From an uncultured Clostridia bacterium (GTDB taxonomy: Bacteria > Bacillota > Clostridia > Oscillospirales > Acutalibacteraceae), in assembly GCA_945875045.1 (NCBI GenBank), contig CAMCIX010000118.1, positions 1 to 5,704 of the forward strand: DNA of 5,704 nucleotides, written 5' to 3'. Each line of letters opens with the position of its first letter. Position 1 is the first letter of the stretch. The position numbers were made by a program, and so were the translations under genes. The notes under the pieces were generated by a model, which was not told where the DNA came from, searched no databases, and saw nothing but the letters and a program-made list of their open reading frames with translations. Shown piece by piece: positions 5,682 to 5,704 of the stretch.

Positions 5682-5704
5682 ATGGAATTTACAGAGCTTA
5701 GAAA
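5682..5704 (+). CDS. Start of an unidentified protein, truncated by the window end
   Basis: Only seven complete codons are visible (MEFTELR, next codon begins AA). The start is supported by GGGGAG at 5672-5677, four bases ahead of the ATG, and by a well-formed promoter at 5623-5651. The sequence resembles the N-terminus of many small clostridial nitroreductase-family flavoproteins ('MEF.EL...RYSVR'), but seven residues cannot establish that; it is only a guess to test. Divergent from the DivIVA-like gene. Confidence 0.55.

Noticed and set aside
1..5704. Search for CRISPR arrays, tRNA/rRNA genes, insertion sequences, attachment sites and phage genes
   Set aside because: No regularly spaced repeats, tRNA-like cloverleaf, transposase or integrase motifs were seen; the Tn5 mosaic end at 29-47 belongs to the sequencing adapter and is not a natural transposon.

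Overview
This window looks like a contig end from a low-to-moderate GC, endospore-forming member of the Clostridia (Oscillospiraceae/Ruminococcaceae-like). The assignment is inferred from gene content: ZapA next to a long U32 protein, and a SipL-type SPOCS-LysM spore-coat protein, which is characteristic of sporulating Clostridia. Shine-Dalgarno sites are of Firmicutes type. No database search was possible, so genus is not assigned.

Bases 1-47 are not genomic. They match an Illumina Nextera P7 / i7 index / Read 2 transposase adapter left at the contig end. Biological sequence starts at about base 48, inside a zapA gene that has lost its 5' end.

Region 48-2817 (+) is a tight operon: truncated zapA (FtsZ-ring protein), then a 683-aa U32 protein of the RlhA/collagenase-like class sharing an ATGA overlap with zapA, then a Fur-family metalloregulator starting about 10 bases after the U32 stop. 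Regions 2818-2902 hold an 85-base spacer with a possible sigma-E-like promoter. Region 2903-4432 (+) is a SipL-like protein of three tandem ~150-residue SPOCS-type units plus a C-terminal LysM domain, with 26 cysteines.

Region 4433-4469 is a 37-base convergent intergenic gap almost filled by a perfect hairpin. Region 4470-5545 (-) is a two-gene operon: a DivIVA-like coiled-coil protein followed, with a 4-base ATGA overlap, by the beta subunit of a class I (Fe-S) fumarase/tartrate dehydratase whose alpha subunit is not adjacent. Region 5546-5681 is a divergent promoter region with two well-formed sigma-A promoters back to back and an AT-rich palindrome between their -35 boxes. A new + strand gene starts at 5682 and leaves the window after seven codons.

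The genes are mostly housekeeping and sporulation functions. I see no mobile element, CRISPR array, tRNA or rRNA, and no convincing undescribed system. The points most worth a second look are the adapter artefact, the orphan fumarase beta subunit coupled to a DivIVA-like gene, the cysteine-rich triple-repeat SipL, and the divergent control region.
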